This document shows, piece after piece, positions 35,518 through 44,309 of a DNA stretch of 64,000 nt. The first letter of the stretch is position 1. Each line of letters begins with the position of its first letter. The DNA comes from Variovorax sp. CF079 (GTDB lineage: Bacteria > Pseudomonadota > Gammaproteobacteria > Burkholderiales > Burkholderiaceae_C): the NCBI RefSeq assembly GCF_900101545.1, contig NZ_FMZU01000002.1, positions 124,001-188,000 of the forward strand, read 5' to 3'. The position numbers and the translations under genes are program-made. The notes beneath the pieces were generated by a model. That model had not been told where the DNA came from. It saw only the letters and a list, made by a program, of their open reading frames with translations, and did no database searches.

Positions 35518-36498
35518 ATGAACACCGGCAACGGCACGCGCCTCCTCGTCAACGAGGTCGCCACGCGCGACGGCTTCCAGATGGAAAGCCGCTTTATTCC
35601 TACGGAAGACAAGATCGCGCTGGTCGATCGGCTCAGCGGCCTCGGCTACGCGAAGATCGAGGTCACTTCATTCACTTCGCCCAAGGCCATTCCCGCCCTG
35701 CGCGACGGCGAGGAGGTGATGATGCGCATCGCGCGCCAACCTGGCGTGGTCTACACCGCGCTGGTGCCCAACCTGCGCGGCGCCGAGCGTGCGCTCGACA
35801 GCCACGTCGACGAGTTCAACATCGTCATGTCGGCGAGCGAAAGCCACAACCTCAGCAATCTGCGCATGACGCGCGAGCAGTCCTTCTCGCAGCTGTCGGA
35901 GGTGATCGCGCTGGCGCGGCAGGCCGCGGTGCCGGTCAACGTGTCGCTGTCCTGCGTGTTCGGCTGCCCTATGGAAGGCGAGGTGGCGCTTTCCACGGTG
36001 CTGGGCTGGATCGGGCGCTTCGCCGCGCTGAACGTGCGCGGCATCACCCTGTGCGACACGACCGGCATGGCTTATCCCACCCAGGTGCAGGCCGTCTGCG
36101 CCGCCGCGTCGGAGCGCTTCCCGGCGCTGGACTTCACCGCCCATTTCCACAACACGCGCGGCATGGGGCTCGTCAACACCGTGGCGGCAGTCGAGGCGGG
36201 CATCCGCCGCCTCGACATGTCGCTCGGCGGCATCGGCGGCTGCCCCTATGCGCCGGGTGCGACCGGCAACGTCGCGACCGAGGACGTGGTCCACATGCTG
36301 CAGTGCATGGGCTACGACACCGGCATGGACCTCGACGGCCTGATCGGCGCCGCGGCGCAGCTCGAAGACCTGGTGCAGCACGATCTGTCGAGCCAGGTGT
36401 CGCGCGCCGGCCATCGCCTGACGCGGCATGCACCGCCGGCGGATTTCGAGGACATCGTTGCGCGCGCGAAGGCGCGCGAAGAAAAGGAGCAAGCATGA
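35518..36498 (+). CDS. mvaB: Hydroxymethylglutaryl-CoA lyase-like enzyme
   Basis: A 326-residue HMGL-like TIM barrel. NEVATRDGFQME carries the catalytic Arg-Asp. FTAHFHNTRGMGLVNT supplies the metal His residues. GGIGGCPYAPGATGNVATED holds the signature loop Cys. HMG-CoA lyase gives acetoacetate and acetyl-CoA; relatives act on citramalyl- or other 3-hydroxyacyl-CoA esters. Pairing with a CoA-transferase instead of leucine-degradation genes favours a free dicarboxylic acid as growth substrate. An AAGGAG ribosome site precedes the start. Confidence 0.9.
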   Translation: MNTGNGTRLLVNEVATRDGFQMESRFIPTEDKIALVDRLSGLGYAKIEVTSFTSPKAIPALRDGEEVMMRIARQPGVVYTALVPNLRGAERALDSHVDEFNIVMSASESHNLSNLRMTREQSFSQLSEVIALARQAAVPVNVSLSCVFGCPMEGEVALSTVLGWIGRFAALNVRGITLCDTTGMAYPTQVQAVCAAASERFPALDFTAHFHNTRGMGLVNTVAAVEAGIRRLDMSLGGIGGCPYAPGATGNVATEDVVHMLQCMGYDTGMDLDGLIGAAAQLEDLVQHDLSSQVSRAGHRLTRHAPPADFEDIVARAKAREEKEQA

Positions 36499-36875
36499 TC
36501 GACCATCTGGACCACCTGGTGCTCACCACCGCCAACGAGGAGGCCTGCGTGCGCTTCTATGTCGAGGTGATGGGGATGTCGCTCGAGACCTTCGGCGGCG
36601 GCCGCAAGGCCTTTCGCTTCGGCAACCAGAAGATCAACCTGCATCTGAAGGGGCACGAGTTCGAGCCCAAGGCAGAGGTGCCGATGCCGGGCGCGCTGGA
36701 CCTGTGCTTCATCGCCGCGGTGCCGCTCGACGCAGTCATCGCGCGCCTGAACGAGAAGCAGGTGCCGATCCTCGAAGGGCCGGTGATGCGCACCGGCGCC
36801 ACTTCGCGCATCCGCTCCGTCTACCTGCGCGACCCCGACCTGAATCTCATCGAGATCTCGGAGCTCGCGCCCTGA
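36495..36875 (+). CDS. VOC-family protein (glyoxalase-like)
   Basis: A 126-residue protein starting with an ATGA overlap on the lyase stop. It holds the paired beta-alpha-beta-beta-beta units of the vicinal-oxygen-chelate fold: DHLDHLVLTTANEEACVRFY at the start, FGNQKINLHLKG, and a final VYLRDPDLNLIEISE with the metal Glu. It resembles the 'VOC family virulence protein' type. It might act as an epimerase or dioxygenase on the cluster's substrate. The role is unproven. Confidence 0.85.
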   Translation: MIDHLDHLVLTTANEEACVRFYVEVMGMSLETFGGGRKAFRFGNQKINLHLKGHEFEPKAEVPMPGALDLCFIAAVPLDAVIARLNEKQVPILEGPVMRTGATSRIRSVYLRDPDLNLIEISELAP

Positions 36876-36919
36876 AGGGCCGAGCGCCGCGACACGTTCA
36901 CACACTACAGGAGACAAAC

Positions 36920-37888
36920 ATGAAACCTCTTCGCTGCCTTCTCGCAGCCTGCCTTGCCTTGGCCGCCGCCGCATCGCACGCCGACACCTGGCCCTCGAAG
37001 CCGATCACCATGATCGTGCCGACCGCGCCCGCCGGCTCCACCGACATCATGGCGCGCATGGTCGCCGATCCGCTGCAGCGCGCGCTGGGCCAGCCGGTGG
37101 TGGTCGACAACAAGCCGGGCGCCAGCGGCAACATCGGCGCCGAGGCCGTGGCCCGCGCCGCGCCCGACGGCTACACGCTCCTGATGCAGTACTCCGGCTA
37201 CCACGTCGGCAACCCTTCGCTGTTCCAGCAGATCAAGTGGAGCCCGACCAAGGACTTCGTTCCGGTCGCGCTGGTGATGCGCGCGCCGCACGTGGTGGCC
37301 GTCAGCGGCAAGCTGCCGGTGAACTCGATGAAGGAGCTCGTCGAGTACGGCCAGAAGAAGGGCGGCGGCGGCCTTTTCTATGCCTCCTCGGGCAACGGCT
37401 CGATCCAGCACATCGCGGGCGAACTGCTGTCGCGCCAGGCCAAGCAGCCGATGACCCACGTGCCCTACAAGGGCTCGGGTCCGGCGATCAACGACCTGAT
37501 CGCGGGCAACGTCGACATGTTCATCACCACGCCGCCTTCGGTCATCGGCCACATCGCGAGCGGAAAGCTCAAGGCGCTGGCCTACACCGGCAGCAAGCGG
37601 CATCCCTCGATGCCCAATGTGCCGACCTCGGCCGAGGCGGGCTTCCCGGGCTACGAGGTCGAGTCGTGGTTCGCCGTCTTCGCGCCGGCCAAGACGCCGC
37701 CCGAGACCGTCGCCAGGCTCAGCACCGAGATTCGCAAGATCGTCGAAAGCGAAGCCTTCCGCAAGAAGGTCGACGACCAGGGCGCCTTCGCGGTCTACAT
37801 GGACCCGCCGGCGCTCGGCAAGTTCGTCGACCAGGAACTGGCTCTGTGGTCGCGCGTGATCAAGGCGGCCGACATCAAGGCGGACTGA
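36920..37888 (+). CDS. Bug-family (TctC) periplasmic solute receptor
   Basis: A 322-residue protein: signal peptide to about SHADT, then WPSKPITMIVPTAPAGSTDI and APDGYTLLMQYSGYHVGNPS. It ends the LysR-CoA-transferase-lyase-VOC cluster and probably binds the substrate acid. GGAGA lies seven bases before the ATG. No membrane component of a tripartite transporter is present nearby. Confidence 0.92.
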   Translation: MKPLRCLLAACLALAAAASHADTWPSKPITMIVPTAPAGSTDIMARMVADPLQRALGQPVVVDNKPGASGNIGAEAVARAAPDGYTLLMQYSGYHVGNPSLFQQIKWSPTKDFVPVALVMRAPHVVAVSGKLPVNSMKELVEYGQKKGGGGLFYASSGNGSIQHIAGELLSRQAKQPMTHVPYKGSGPAINDLIAGNVDMFITTPPSVIGHIASGKLKALAYTGSKRHPSMPNVPTSAEAGFPGYEVESWFAVFAPAKTPPETVARLSTEIRKIVESEAFRKKVDDQGAFAVYMDPPALGKFVDQELALWSRVIKAADIKAD

Positions 37889-37935
37889 GCAGCAGGCGAA
37901 GAAGCTCGCTTGCGACATCTCCTTGGCCGGAGCGC

Positions 37936-38733
37936 TCAGTGGAGCGGCAGGTCTTTGTACGGGCTGCGCGGGTCGCTGAACAGCATCGCATTCGTGCGCA
38001 CCAGCGCTTCCTGCCGTGCTTCCGAATAGTTCCAGATCAGGCCGGCTGCCACATAGGCAGCGCTGACCTGGGCCCAGTTGCCGTAGGCGGCGCGCACCGG
38101 CCCGGCCAGCCCGGAGGCAAAGCCCGTGAACTCGCCGCGGTCGATGTAGCCCAGGTCCACCGCCCAGCGCGACAGGCTGGCCAGCCGCACGGCGTCCCAT
38201 GCGACCAGGTCGGTGATCTCCGCGGGCTGTACCCCCAGCGGCTTGCGCAGATCGTCCATCCAGTCACTGTAGGAACCCATCAAGGTGGCGATGTCGGCGA
38301 CGCTCTTGCCGGTCTGGCTGGCAAAGGCCTCGTAGTCCAGCTCGCCCCGCAGTTTCAGCATGAACAGGCCGGGGAAGACCAGCGAGGCCACGGAGCGCAG
38401 CAGCAGAGGGGCGGACCGGTGGGCGGTGTCGAGCTTGACCAGGCCGTGCCACACGCCCCGGTATTTCTCGCGATGCCCCTCGTCGACGATCCAACGGGCC
38501 GTCTGCTCGAAGCTCTTGCGGTCCTGGACGCCCCACATGCCGGCGACACCTTCGCGCAGCGCCTCCGGGCTCTGGCCGGTCTCGACCGCGTTGACGAAGT
38601 TGCCGTTGAAGGCGGAGAGCGGCGCGCTCAACGCCACCAGCCATCGCTCCTCGGGCGAGCACCGGCTCTCGGTGGCGAAGTGCAGTTCGTCGTTGTCCAT
38701 CAGCGCATGGCCGATCTGGTCCATCAAACCCAT
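37936..38733 (-). CDS. DUF1266-family protein
   Basis: About 265 residues from ATG 38733, with AGGAG at six bases. The DUF1266 pattern is visible: MWGVQDRKSFEQTARWIVDE followed by GHR, and AWDAVRLASLSRWAVDLGYI. A hydrophobic patch near 105-120 may be a buried helix. Function is unknown; such genes sit in variable regions of many proteobacteria and have been suggested as toxin-immunity or stress proteins. The frame extends to 39021, but that part is shadow. Confidence 0.75.
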   Translation of the reverse strand: MGLMDQIGHALMDNDELHFATESRCSPEERWLVALSAPLSAFNGNFVNAVETGQSPEALREGVAGMWGVQDRKSFEQTARWIVDEGHREKYRGVWHGLVKLDTAHRSAPLLLRSVASLVFPGLFMLKLRGELDYEAFASQTGKSVADIATLMGSYSDWMDDLRKPLGVQPAEITDLVAWDAVRLASLSRWAVDLGYIDRGEFTGFASGLAGPVRAAYGNWAQVSAAYVAAGLIWNYSEARQEALVRTNAMLFSDPRSPYKDLPLH

Positions 38734-38852
38734 GGGTACTCCTGTTGCGAAGAAGTGATCGGCCGCGAGTCTATGCGCAGGACTGGCCTCTTGCCAGATC
38801 GAAAAAGGTTCACATGTCCATGGCCAAGCGGCGACGCGCTCCGCGGCGCGCG

Positions 38853-39218
38853 TTACGGTGCGACAGGAGACTCTTGGCCGAACTTGATGAGATTGCCGTC
38901 CGGATCGATCACATAAAGCTCGTCCATGCCCCAAGCCGTGCGGACCACGCCTTGGATCGAGGGCAACTGGGCACTGAGCTCCGTGTGCACAGCGGCGATG
39001 TCCGCGACGCGGATGTAGCACGAGGTGTTCTCAGCGATGTGCTTGTCGTCGCAGGCCCAGAAGTGCAACTCCGTTTCGCCGCGCATTGCCATGCCATAGG
39101 AAAAGTCCTCGAAGTGCCGCGTTTGGAAGCCGAGCACGTTCTTGTAGAAATCCAAAGTGCGTGCCAGATCAAGTGAGGCGAGTACTGGGATTGCCTTGCC
39201 GAAGTTTGCTTGATTCAT
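38853..39218 (-). CDS. Glyoxalase/bleomycin-resistance VOC protein
   Basis: A 121-residue protein from ATG 39218. VLASLDLARTLDFYKNVLGF is the classic bleomycin-resistance opening; ELHFWACDDKHIAENTSCYI and WGMDELYVIDPDGNLIKFGQ complete the fold. Such proteins bind glycopeptide drugs by dimerising or detoxify small electrophiles. It is isolated, and the codon use looks a little less GC-biased than in neighbouring operons. Confidence 0.87.
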   Translation of the reverse strand: MNQANFGKAIPVLASLDLARTLDFYKNVLGFQTRHFEDFSYGMAMRGETELHFWACDDKHIAENTSCYIRVADIAAVHTELSAQLPSIQGVVRTAWGMDELYVIDPDGNLIKFGQESPVAP

Positions 39219-39381
39219 TGCGAGGTCCAGTTTCCTTGATGAAGCAATTGTGCAATGGCTGGTCTGGCGTCTGCTGAAGTCCGGGCGCGTCGCCAAGTCC
39301 TACACGTAGATCCCATCGACGACAGCGCGACCATGAAGCGCGGCAGCTATGCTCGAATGCCAACGATAGAAGGACCACGCC

Positions 39382-39519
39382 ATGAAGAAGCTAGTCGCTG
39401 CACTTCTCGCAACAGCCATGCTCGGGGGCTGCGCTGTCTACCCCGACGGTCCAGGATATCCCGGTGGCGGATACGGGAAGCAATGCCCGCCAGGACAGGC
39501 AAAAAAGGGCAACTGCTAA
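39382..39519 (+). CDS. Small lipoprotein, 45 residues
   Basis: ATG 39382 to TAA 39519. MKKLVAALLATAMLGGCAVY is a complete lipoprotein signal with lipobox LGGC. It is followed by a Gly/Pro/Tyr-rich tail and a final CPPGQAKKGNC with two cysteines. AAGGA lies 10 bases upstream. Similar tiny lipoproteins ending in a PPGQAKKG(N/E)C motif occur widely in proteobacteria. Function is unknown. Confidence 0.7.
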   Translation: MKKLVAALLATAMLGGCAVYPDGPGYPGGGYGKQCPPGQAKKGNC

Positions 39520-39743
39520 TCCCGGCTTCGCCCTCGGCCCGGCTCGGCACGAATGGCCAAGGGCAACCTGCCCTTCGGGACATCGCCAGAGTCCGGCCGA
39601 CCGCCCGTGTTCCTTGGTAGCCTCTGGCCTTTCTGGCCTTTCTGGCCGGGCGCACGGTAGGACGGCCCTCGGCCAGGAGCAGACGGTCGCAAGTGGATGC
39701 CGGGACACGTCTTAGGCGCTCATTTTTCAGCATGGGAGTTCTG

Positions 39744-40127
39744 ATGCCTGTACCCAGTGACCTGCGCCCCTTTGCGTACGTGCTCGCGGTGCCCGACCTC
39801 GAGCGAAATACGGCGTACTTCCGTGATGCACTCGGCTTCAGCGTCCAGTGGGGAGGCCGGTCGGACTGGCAACTGGTTTGCAGGGGAAGTGTCAGCGTCA
39901 TGCTCGGTCACTGTCCAGACGCGCTTCTGCCCTCGGCGACAGGCGACCACAGCTACTTTGCTTACCTGCATGTCGACGATGCGCAGGCGATGCACGACGA
40001 GTGGGTCGGTCGAGGGGCTATCGTGATACATCCACCCATCGACCGAGACTGGGGTATGCGTGAGTTCGCCGTCACTACGCCTGACGGACATCGACTTATG
40101 GTCGGGCAAGTGCTGCCGGCGGACTGA
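39744..40127 (+). CDS. VOC-family protein (glyoxalase-like)
   Basis: About 127 residues from ATG 39744, behind GGGAG; ATG 39732 is the alternative. FAYVLAVPDLERNTAYFRDA and LGFSVQWGGRSDWQLVCRG give the first half and MREFAVTTPDGHRLMVGQ the metal-side end. It looks like a bleomycin-resistance/dioxygenase-type fold. The preceding 39520-39743 holds no gene I can support. Confidence 0.82.
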   Translation: MPVPSDLRPFAYVLAVPDLERNTAYFRDALGFSVQWGGRSDWQLVCRGSVSVMLGHCPDALLPSATGDHSYFAYLHVDDAQAMHDEWVGRGAIVIHPPIDRDWGMREFAVTTPDGHRLMVGQVLPAD

Positions 40128-40215
40128 GGCCGATCTCTGCCGCAATAGCAGCGCCGCGCAACACCACTTCGCTGGCCGCTGGATGGCATGATGGCGAAAC
40201 AAGCGAGGTACAGCC

Positions 40216-40605
40216 ATGACTGATCACCAGACTTACTTGGGCAGCTGTCACTGCGGAAGAGTCAAGTTCGAACTGCAAGCCACGGTCGCATACGCCATGG
40301 AATGCAATTGCTCCCTTTGTCGTCGCAAGGGTGCGCTGTGGCATGGCGCGTCAGACAAGACTCTGCGTATTGTTTCAGGTGAACAGGATCTGACCCTGTA
40401 CCAGTTCGGAACGTTGACCGCCAAGCACTACTCCTGCAGGCATTGCGGCATTTCGCCGTTCACTCGTCCGCGGCTGGACCCGGCTCGATGGGCCGTCAAC
40501 CTCCGGTGCATCGATGCACTGGATCTCTCGTCGCTCGAGATTCGAAAATTCGACGGCGTGAACTGGGAAGAGGCTGCGCAAGCCATTTATGCGAAACCGA
40601 AATAG
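40216..40605 (+). CDS. GFA-family (CENP-V/formaldehyde-activating-like) zinc protein
   Basis: A 129-residue protein. GSCHCGRVKFEL carries the first Cys pair, ECNCSLCRRKGALWH the second set and HYSCRHCGISPFTRPR the third. Together these bind zinc as in glutathione-dependent formaldehyde-activating enzyme relatives. Most such proteins have no proven reaction. It stands between a VOC and a broken GNAT gene. Confidence 0.88.
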   Translation: MTDHQTYLGSCHCGRVKFELQATVAYAMECNCSLCRRKGALWHGASDKTLRIVSGEQDLTLYQFGTLTAKHYSCRHCGISPFTRPRLDPARWAVNLRCIDALDLSSLEIRKFDGVNWEEAAQAIYAKPK

Positions 40606-40665
40606 CGCCAAAGACGACCGTTCGCGGGCCAAGACCGGACATTCCCTCGCTCCTCCCAGTGCCAG

Positions 40666-41264
40666 ATGACCCGTGAAATTCCAGAACTGCAGACACCGCG
40701 GCTTCGTCTTAGGGCGTGGCGAGACGAGGACCTGCCTCTTTTCGCGGAACTGAACGCTGACGAGCAGGTGAACCAGTACCTGCTCGGCCCGCTCACGCGA
40801 ACGCAAAGTGAAGCACTCGTCGGACGCATCACCGAGCACTTCCTCCGTGAAGGCTTTGGCTTCTGGGCGGTCGAAGCGCCAGGCGTCGCCAGCTTCATCG
40901 GAATGGTCGGCATTGCGATCCCCAGCTACACGGCACCTTTTGCACCGTGCGTCGAAGTGGGCTGGCGCTTGGGTTGCCAGTACTGGGGGCAAGGCTTCGC
41001 CACCGAGGCAGCTCGAGCAGCCCTGGAGTTCGGTTTCGAAAGCGTTGGCCTATCGGAAATCGTGGCGCTTACCGTGCCGGCAACGCGCGTTCTCGTGCGG
41101 TGATGTCCAAGCTCGGGATGACGCGAACGGCCTCCGATGACTTCGAGCATCCACTTGTCCCTGCCGGTCACCAGCTGACAAGGCATGTCCTATATCGCTT
41201 GTCCAAAGAAGCATGGCTACGGACGCGCGGGCGCGCCGAAGAATTTGAGCGCACCGCTGCTTGA
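40666..41264 (+). pseudogene. Frameshifted GNAT acetyltransferase (RimJ/RimL type)
   Basis: From ATG 40666 the frame reads TPRLRLRAWRDEDLPLFAEL and on to GWRLGCQYWGQGFATEAARA and LSEIVALTVPA, then stops at 41103 in a non-homologous tail. The expected continuation NARSRAVMSKLGM and a normal C-terminus occur in the +1 frame from about 41082 to 41264. One missing base near 41081-41084 explains the break. It is either a recent pseudogene or a sequence error. The acetyl-CoA binding Gln/Arg-Gly-x-Gly motif is intact. Confidence 0.8.
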
Positions 41265-41494
41265 ACAGGTCCGTGAGCTGCTGGTCCTGAGCATCGGCCT
41301 GTCGGCCTCGCTCCCCTGAAACTTTAGACTTCAGGCCCTGCAGCACACCGGAACGTGAATCAGCCCCCACTGCCCAGATTCGCGAGAAACGAACTCTTTC
41401 AGCGTAGGACCGAACCGCGATTTGCCGGCATGCCTGCGCTGCCGACCCTACGATAGCGCCCGGAGTCTAGTGAGAACTCCCAGGAGGTTCGGCC

Positions 41495-41902
41495 ATGGAT
41501 CATCGCGATGAGGGCCTCGAGATGGTGCCTCGCAATCTGGATGCCTGTCCTACGGGATCTTGCGCCCCGAAGGATCGAACGACGCTCGCGGCGGCGAACT
41601 TGCTTCGCCAAAACGGTAGCGCAGACATCCCCCTTTCCATGATCGACAAGCCTTGGTCACCCGCAAACGATGCAGAAGCGCAGCAAGCGGCGCTGAGGTC
41701 CATCCTGTTCAAGCATTGGGACGTAATCAAGGCCGAAGGCATCACGGCATCGCAGTTTGTCGACTTCCTGCAGCCACTTGCCGACCTCGACGGAATCACT
41801 GTCTCGTATATTGACGGCGACGAAGATAACAACGAACGCGTGTACGACCACCGCCGCAGAGAGCCCGACGTTCACAGCCCGCGTTCGCAGGCTATCCCGT
41901 AG
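41495..41902 (+). CDS. Hypothetical protein
   Basis: A 135-residue frame starting seven bases after a perfect AGGAGG. No family is recognised. The N-terminal 30 residues are Cys/Asp-rich; the middle (AEAQQAALRSILFKHWDVIK) looks helical and amphipathic; the end is acidic, then basic. A second frame runs antisense over part of it, but the strong ribosome site favours this strand. The 230 bases before it (41265-41494) show nothing else. Confidence 0.45.
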   Translation: MDHRDEGLEMVPRNLDACPTGSCAPKDRTTLAAANLLRQNGSADIPLSMIDKPWSPANDAEAQQAALRSILFKHWDVIKAEGITASQFVDFLQPLADLDGITVSYIDGDEDNNERVYDHRRREPDVHSPRSQAIP

Positions 41903-42045
41903 AAGAAGCTGTCCAAAGAAGGCGCTGAACTTCGCGCTCGACGACCAGGGTCGCGTGCTGGATCGGGAGCGACTTCCTCGGACTGCGAACGCAGCCAGTG
42001 ATCGGACGGCTTCCGTGCGCGCAGGCAGGGCAAGCACAACGCCCC

Positions 42046-42369
42046 CTAGGGCCCCGTCTTGGTGGTCTTGCAGTTCTTCTGATCAGCGATCATGTCCGAT
42101 AGGTAGCTGACCGTACCCTCGCCTGCGACGCGATCAATTCTCAAATCGGCACGACCGGCTTCCTCTTGCCACTTGAACTCAGTGTCGGAGATCGTGCATG
42201 GCTGCCCGTTGCAAGTTCGTGCGTCCAGGTCAATGCGGTTCGTTTTGTCGTCAAGCTGACCCAAGCGCTTGTGCCAATACTCACATTTCACTTCAAGCTT
42301 CTCGGCGCTCACCGTGGGCACCCCGAATGCCAGCACTGCGACCGTCAACAAAACCCGAACGTTGGTCAT
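42046..42369 (-). CDS. Small secreted protein with Cys pairs
   Basis: A 107-residue protein from ATG 42369, with AGGAGG upstream. Its signal peptide is MTNVRVLLTVAVLAFGVPTV with cleavage near VSA-E. The mature 80 residues contain four cysteines, a possible disulphide pattern in VKCEYW, ARTCNGQPCT and a C-terminal NCKTTKTG. No family is recognised. It is probably periplasmic. Confidence 0.65.
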   Translation of the reverse strand: MTNVRVLLTVAVLAFGVPTVSAEKLEVKCEYWHKRLGQLDDKTNRIDLDARTCNGQPCTISDTEFKWQEEAGRADLRIDRVAGEGTVSYLSDMIADQKNCKTTKTGP

Positions 42370-42504
42370 TGAGGCCTCCTTAGCGCTTTGTAGATCGGCC
42401 ATGGCCCGACGGGCACACGATCAGTCTAGTCATGAGTCGCGAGCGATGCAAAAGCCGTAGTCGAGGGCGACGATGCGTAGCTTCGAGCGGCTACAGTCGG
42501 CCCC

Positions 42505-42738
42505 GTGCACACGAAGTGGACTGAAGCGAGCAGGCCGTTGCCGCGACCGCAGAAGCTCGAGTTCGATGGGCATTCATGATGGACTTCCTCGCGCATGGGT
42601 GCGGAGCCAGTTTGCCTGCCCGAAGGCGGCCTTAACATCCTCCATCTTGAGCTTGCGTTGGAGCGCGGACCTGAAAAATACTGGACGATCACCCAGGGCG
42701 GCCCCGAGCCGGATGCCCTTCGCTTCAGTTCTGAATAA
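42505..42738 (+). pseudogene. Possible degraded small gene
   Basis: One reading frame from GTG 42505 looks coding (VHTKWTEASRPLPRPQKLEF), meets a TGA at 42577-42579 and continues in the same frame as EKYWTITQGGPEPDALRF to TAA 42738. The second half alone could start at ATG 42595 (47 residues). No family is known. The remaining bases between 42370 and 42810 hold nothing I can support. Confidence 0.3.
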
Positions 42739-42810
42739 CCATGGCTATCGGCGCTAAGCTCGGCCGCATGGCGAGAAACAGCACCGCGTGAATGGAAAGG
42801 ACGAATCCTG

Positions 42811-43197
42811 ATGACGGTGATCCAGCACAACCCGGAGGGCGTGTTTCCTCCCTACCGCTGCTACAGCCATGCCATGGAGATCAGGGGCGATTCGCGCCTT
42901 CTGGTCATCAGCGGACTCAACGGCTACCTCGCAGACGGGATCACCATGCCCGAGTCCTTCGAGGAGCAGGGCGATCTGATCTGGACCCACATGGGGACCA
43001 TCCTGCGATCGGCCGGCATGGACTACCGGGACCTGGTCTCCGTTCGCACCTACCTGGCCGCGCCCGAGTTCGACGAGGCGAACGTGCGCCTGCGCGTCAA
43101 ATACCTGGGCGACCATCGCGTGTCGCTGACGGTGGTCTGTTCGCAGTTGCTCGATCCGCGCTGGAAGCTCGAGATCGAGGCAATGGCTGCAAAATAG
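42811..43197 (+). CDS. RidA-family (YjgF/UK114) protein
   Basis: A 128-residue protein. FPPYRCYSHAMEIRGDSRLL and VISGLNGYLADG make the opening. LVSVRTYLAAPEF and RVSLTVVCSQLLDPRWKLEI form the conserved core around the pocket. The canonical Arg that deaminates enamines in RidA may be the Arg in VSVRTYL. The protein could remove imines or belong to a non-deaminase subgroup. It is followed 29 bases later by the desaturase remnant. Confidence 0.87.
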   Translation: MTVIQHNPEGVFPPYRCYSHAMEIRGDSRLLVISGLNGYLADGITMPESFEEQGDLIWTHMGTILRSAGMDYRDLVSVRTYLAAPEFDEANVRLRVKYLGDHRVSLTVVCSQLLDPRWKLEIEAMAAK

Positions 43198-43226
43198 CCG
43201 GTATCGCGCTCTTTCAGGAGACACCC

Positions 43227-43454
43227 GTGGCCGTTGCTCCCCGCGCCCAGCCGGAAGACTTCTTCAGCACCGAGGAATGGCAGGCGCTGACCGCGCGCTC
43301 GTCGTGGAGAGGGCTGTGGGTGGTGGCGCACTGCTGGGCGGTGATCGGTGCGGCGATGGTGGCGCACCGGTTGCTCGAGCGCCGGGGTGTGACCGCACGA
43401 ATGGAAACGCAGCCCGGCTACGCGAGCTTGCTGACGCTGGCCGCGGCCGCCTGA
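43227..43454 (+). pseudogene. Internally deleted fatty-acid desaturase remnant
   Basis: A 75-residue frame with GTG start behind CAGGAG. The first 45 residues (PEDFFSTEEWQALTARSSWR, then GLWVVAHCWAVIGAA) look like the N-terminus of a Burkholderiales membrane fatty-acid desaturase. The last 25 (LLERRGVTARMETQPGYASL) look like its C-terminus. The His-box core of several hundred residues is absent, so an in-frame deletion is likely. It cannot be an active desaturase. The assignment rests on my memory of the family. Confidence 0.5.
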
Positions 43455-43469
43455 ACCCGGCTTCGCGCG

Positions 43470-44306
43470 ATGGCAGTGACCACCGAGAAAGTCACTCTCA
43501 CCCGGGAGAAAGAAACCCTCCTCATCACGCTCTATGCCAAGGGCGAGGAGAGTCGGCTGCCCGATTCGCTGCTGCACGACCACTTCGCGGCCGAGGCGAT
43601 GAGCCGCATCGACTACGACTTCTCCAAACTGCAGGTCAGTCGCGACGACATGATCGGGCTTGCGATGCGCGCCCACATCCTCGATGGCTGGACCCGCGAA
43701 TTCATTGCGAAGTATCCGAGAGCGACGGTGCTGCATCTGGGCTGCGGCCTGGACAGCCGCGTGTTCCGGATCGACCCGCCGCCCACCATCCGATGGATCG
43801 ACGTCGACTATCCGGAGGTCATCGCGCTGCGCCGGCGCCTCTATCCGGAGCGCGAGAACTACGCCCTGATCGGCGCGTCGGTCACCGAGCCCGGCTGGCT
43901 GGCCTCGGTGCCCTCGTACCGTCCGGCCATGGTCGTCGCCGAAGGGCTTTTCATGTACCTCGCCGAAGACGCGGTGCCGCAACTGCTCGCGCGGCTCACG
44001 CGGCATTTTCCGGGCGGCCATGTGGCCTTCGACAGCTTCAGCCGGCTCGGCCTGCAACTCGTGCGCTACCACCGGTCGGTGCGAGCCACCGGCGCCACCC
44101 TGCGCTGGAGCATCGACGATCCGCACGAGCTCGAACGCCGCATCCCCAAGATGAAACTGCTGACCGATCTGACGGCCTATGGCCCGAGCGGCTATGACCC
44201 GCAGCAGATCGCCAGGATGTCGTGGCCGGCGCGCATGGCGGTGCGGGTGTTTGCCATGGTCCCGCCCCTGGGCAGGCTCGGCCGGCTGCTGCGCTACAGC
44301 TTCTGA
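43470..44306 (+). CDS. LCMT-type SAM methyltransferase
   Basis: A 278-residue protein of the leucine carboxyl methyltransferase (LCM/PPM1) superfamily. VLHLGCGLDSRVFRIDPPPT is motif I and IRWIDVDYPEVIALRRRLYP the acidic region, followed by AEGLFMYLAEDAVPQLLARL. Bacterial members methylate small carboxylates or polyketide intermediates. It follows the desaturase remnant by 15 bases. Its C-terminus is basic and ends LLRYSF. Confidence 0.88.
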   Translation: MAVTTEKVTLTREKETLLITLYAKGEESRLPDSLLHDHFAAEAMSRIDYDFSKLQVSRDDMIGLAMRAHILDGWTREFIAKYPRATVLHLGCGLDSRVFRIDPPPTIRWIDVDYPEVIALRRRLYPERENYALIGASVTEPGWLASVPSYRPAMVVAEGLFMYLAEDAVPQLLARLTRHFPGGHVAFDSFSRLGLQLVRYHRSVRATGATLRWSIDDPHELERRIPKMKLLTDLTAYGPSGYDPQQIARMSWPARMAVRVFAMVPPLGRLGRLLRYSF

Positions 44307-44309
44307 GGG

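Noticed and set aside
42426..42830. Minus-strand 134-codon frame
   Set aside because: No ribosome site, no motif, and it overlaps the RidA start and a more coding-like plus-strand frame.
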